The position numbers and the translations under genes are program-made. A stretch of DNA of 64,000 nt from G965220075 sp965220075. Its GTDB lineage: Bacteria; Chloroflexota; UBA11872. This document shows positions 63,621-64,000 of this stretch, piece after piece; position 1 is the stretch's first letter, and every line of letters begins with the position of its first letter. Location: positions 1,240,001 to 1,304,000 of the forward strand of contig OZ244806.1 of the NCBI GenBank assembly GCA_965220075.1. The letters run 5' to 3'. The notes under the pieces were generated by a model, which saw only the letters and a program-made list of their open reading frames with translations, did not search any database and had not been told where the DNA came from.

Positions 63621-63643
63621 GCTCCCCAGACCTGTTGGGGAGC
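63621..63643 (+). terminator. Hairpin downstream of tRNA-Leu
   Basis: GCTCCCCA pairs with TGGGGAGC around GACCTGT, an 8-bp stem starting 10 bp after the tRNA end. There is no T tract, so it might be a processing signal or part of the attachment region. Confidence 0.55.
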
Positions 63644-63674
63644 ACGGCGCGGGAGTCGAGCGCGCGCGGCGCAG

Positions 63675-63743
63675 GGTTACTAGCCTGATGCCGAGGCGGC
63701 CGAAGGTTACTAGCCTCGACCGCTTAGGTTGGGTTACTAGCCT
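63675..63743 (+). repeat. Three direct copies of GGTTACTAGCCT
   Basis: Copies lie at 63675-63686, 63705-63716 and 63732-63743, spaced 30 and 27 bp. They stand between tRNA-Leu and the integrase start, where arm-type integrase binding sites or excisionase sites would be expected. Confidence 0.85.
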
Positions 63744-63839
63744 GACTGGCCGAAGCGCACGGCCACCGCACGGGGCCCGCCGATCCGCCGCACGACCGGC
63801 GCACGAACTTGGTCCGGCGCCGGCGGAAAGGCTGCAACC

Positions 63840-64000
63840 ATGCCGGCCATGCCCCCACCGATCGATCTCGACCTCACCGATGCCGTCGCCGTCTACCTGG
63901 ACCGTTGCGAAGCGGAGGGCTTCGCAACGTCCACGCTCGCCCTCTATCGGATCATCCTCGCGCAGTTCGTCGCCTATGCCAGCCGCCAGGGCCACACCCG
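63840..64000 (+). CDS. Tyrosine-type integrase, N-terminal part (runs off right edge)
   Basis: The open frame from ATG 63840 encodes DLTDAVAVYLDRCEAEGFAT followed by STLALYRIILAQFVAYASRQG. This is the SAM-like core-binding domain of phage or island integrases: a helix with YLDxCEAEG, then S/T-x-x-T-L-x-x-Y-R-x-x-L. AAAGG lies nine bases upstream. Only 53 residues are inside the window; the catalytic domain with R-H-R-Y is outside. Its place next to a tRNA-Leu gene and three direct repeats is typical of an integrated genomic island. Confidence 0.7.
   Translation, partial: MPAMPPPIDLDLTDAVAVYLDRCEAEGFATSTLALYRIILAQFVAYASRQGHT

Noticed and set aside
63675..63743. Possible CRISPR array
   Set aside because: Only three 12-bp repeats with 15-18-bp gaps and no cas genes; more like integrase or excisionase sites.

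Overview
The window is a GC-rich bacterial chromosome segment with short intergenic gaps and genes on both strands. The gene mix points to a free-living heterotroph with a taste for organic compounds: many solute-binding lipoproteins, short-chain and enolase-superfamily enzymes, a phytanoyl-CoA-type dioxygenase, a sialidase-like and other glycosidase-like proteins, GatCAB and an archaeal-type ATP-dependent DNA ligase. This would suit a Chloroflexota-like (for example SAR202/Dehalococcoidia-type) genome, but the sequence alone does not prove that assignment.

Layout. 1-6.5 kb: end of a zinc-type dehydrogenase, a thiosulfate sulfurtransferase, and a minus-strand run dcd - NUDIX - two extracellular solute-binding proteins. 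6.5-16.3 kb: glycerol kinase, acetoacetyl-CoA synthetase, threonine-dehydrogenase-like SDR, TIM-barrel isomerase, GHL10-like protein, DUF1801 protein and a YcaQ-type DNA glycosylase. 16.3-26.4 kb: a dead REP-associated transposase, two copies of an IS630-type element, sialidase, desuccinylase, tRNA-Ala and tRNA-Ile, a peptide-binding lipoprotein, a Phd/VapC toxin-antitoxin pair and a frameshifted conserved gene. 26.5-34 kb: ammonium transporter and an overlapping signalling operon (STAS, receiver-SpoIIE phosphatase, RsbW-like kinase, ABC-type solute-binding lipoprotein, HAMP histidine kinase). 34-44.3 kb: a gene-poor kilobase, MpaB/Lcp-like oxygenase, MMPL exporter, PcrA helicase, HAD phosphatase, DNA ligase and a NYN nuclease. 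44.3-50.3 kb: REP palindromes, a third IS630 copy broken by an IS5-type element, PhyH dioxygenase, a GH32 remnant, a glycosidase-like protein and a 210-bp MITE-like repeat. 50.3-55 kb: a decaying type I restriction-modification locus with an intact TIR/deoxyribosyltransferase-like gene and a GxxExxY gene bracketed by repeats. 55-63.2 kb: SDR, gatCAB, glutamate dehydrogenase, methyltransferase, mandelate-racemase-type enzyme and MOSC protein. 63.5-64 kb: tRNA-Leu, three short direct repeats and the start of a tyrosine integrase, which probably opens a genomic island.

How the parts work together. The signalling operon looks like a TorT/TorS-type ligand sensor wired directly into a partner-switching module through 4-bp gene overlaps. 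The mobile layer is linked: a REP palindrome (CCCGACCT-NN-AGGTCGGG) occurs ten times, flanks dead fragments of one RAYT transposase, and three of the ten palindromes carry the IS630 element at their exact centre. The restriction locus is inactive or nearly so (hsdR lost its helicase core; hsdM has a stop and a frameshift), while a repeat-bracketed GxxExxY gene sits between the two broken genes.
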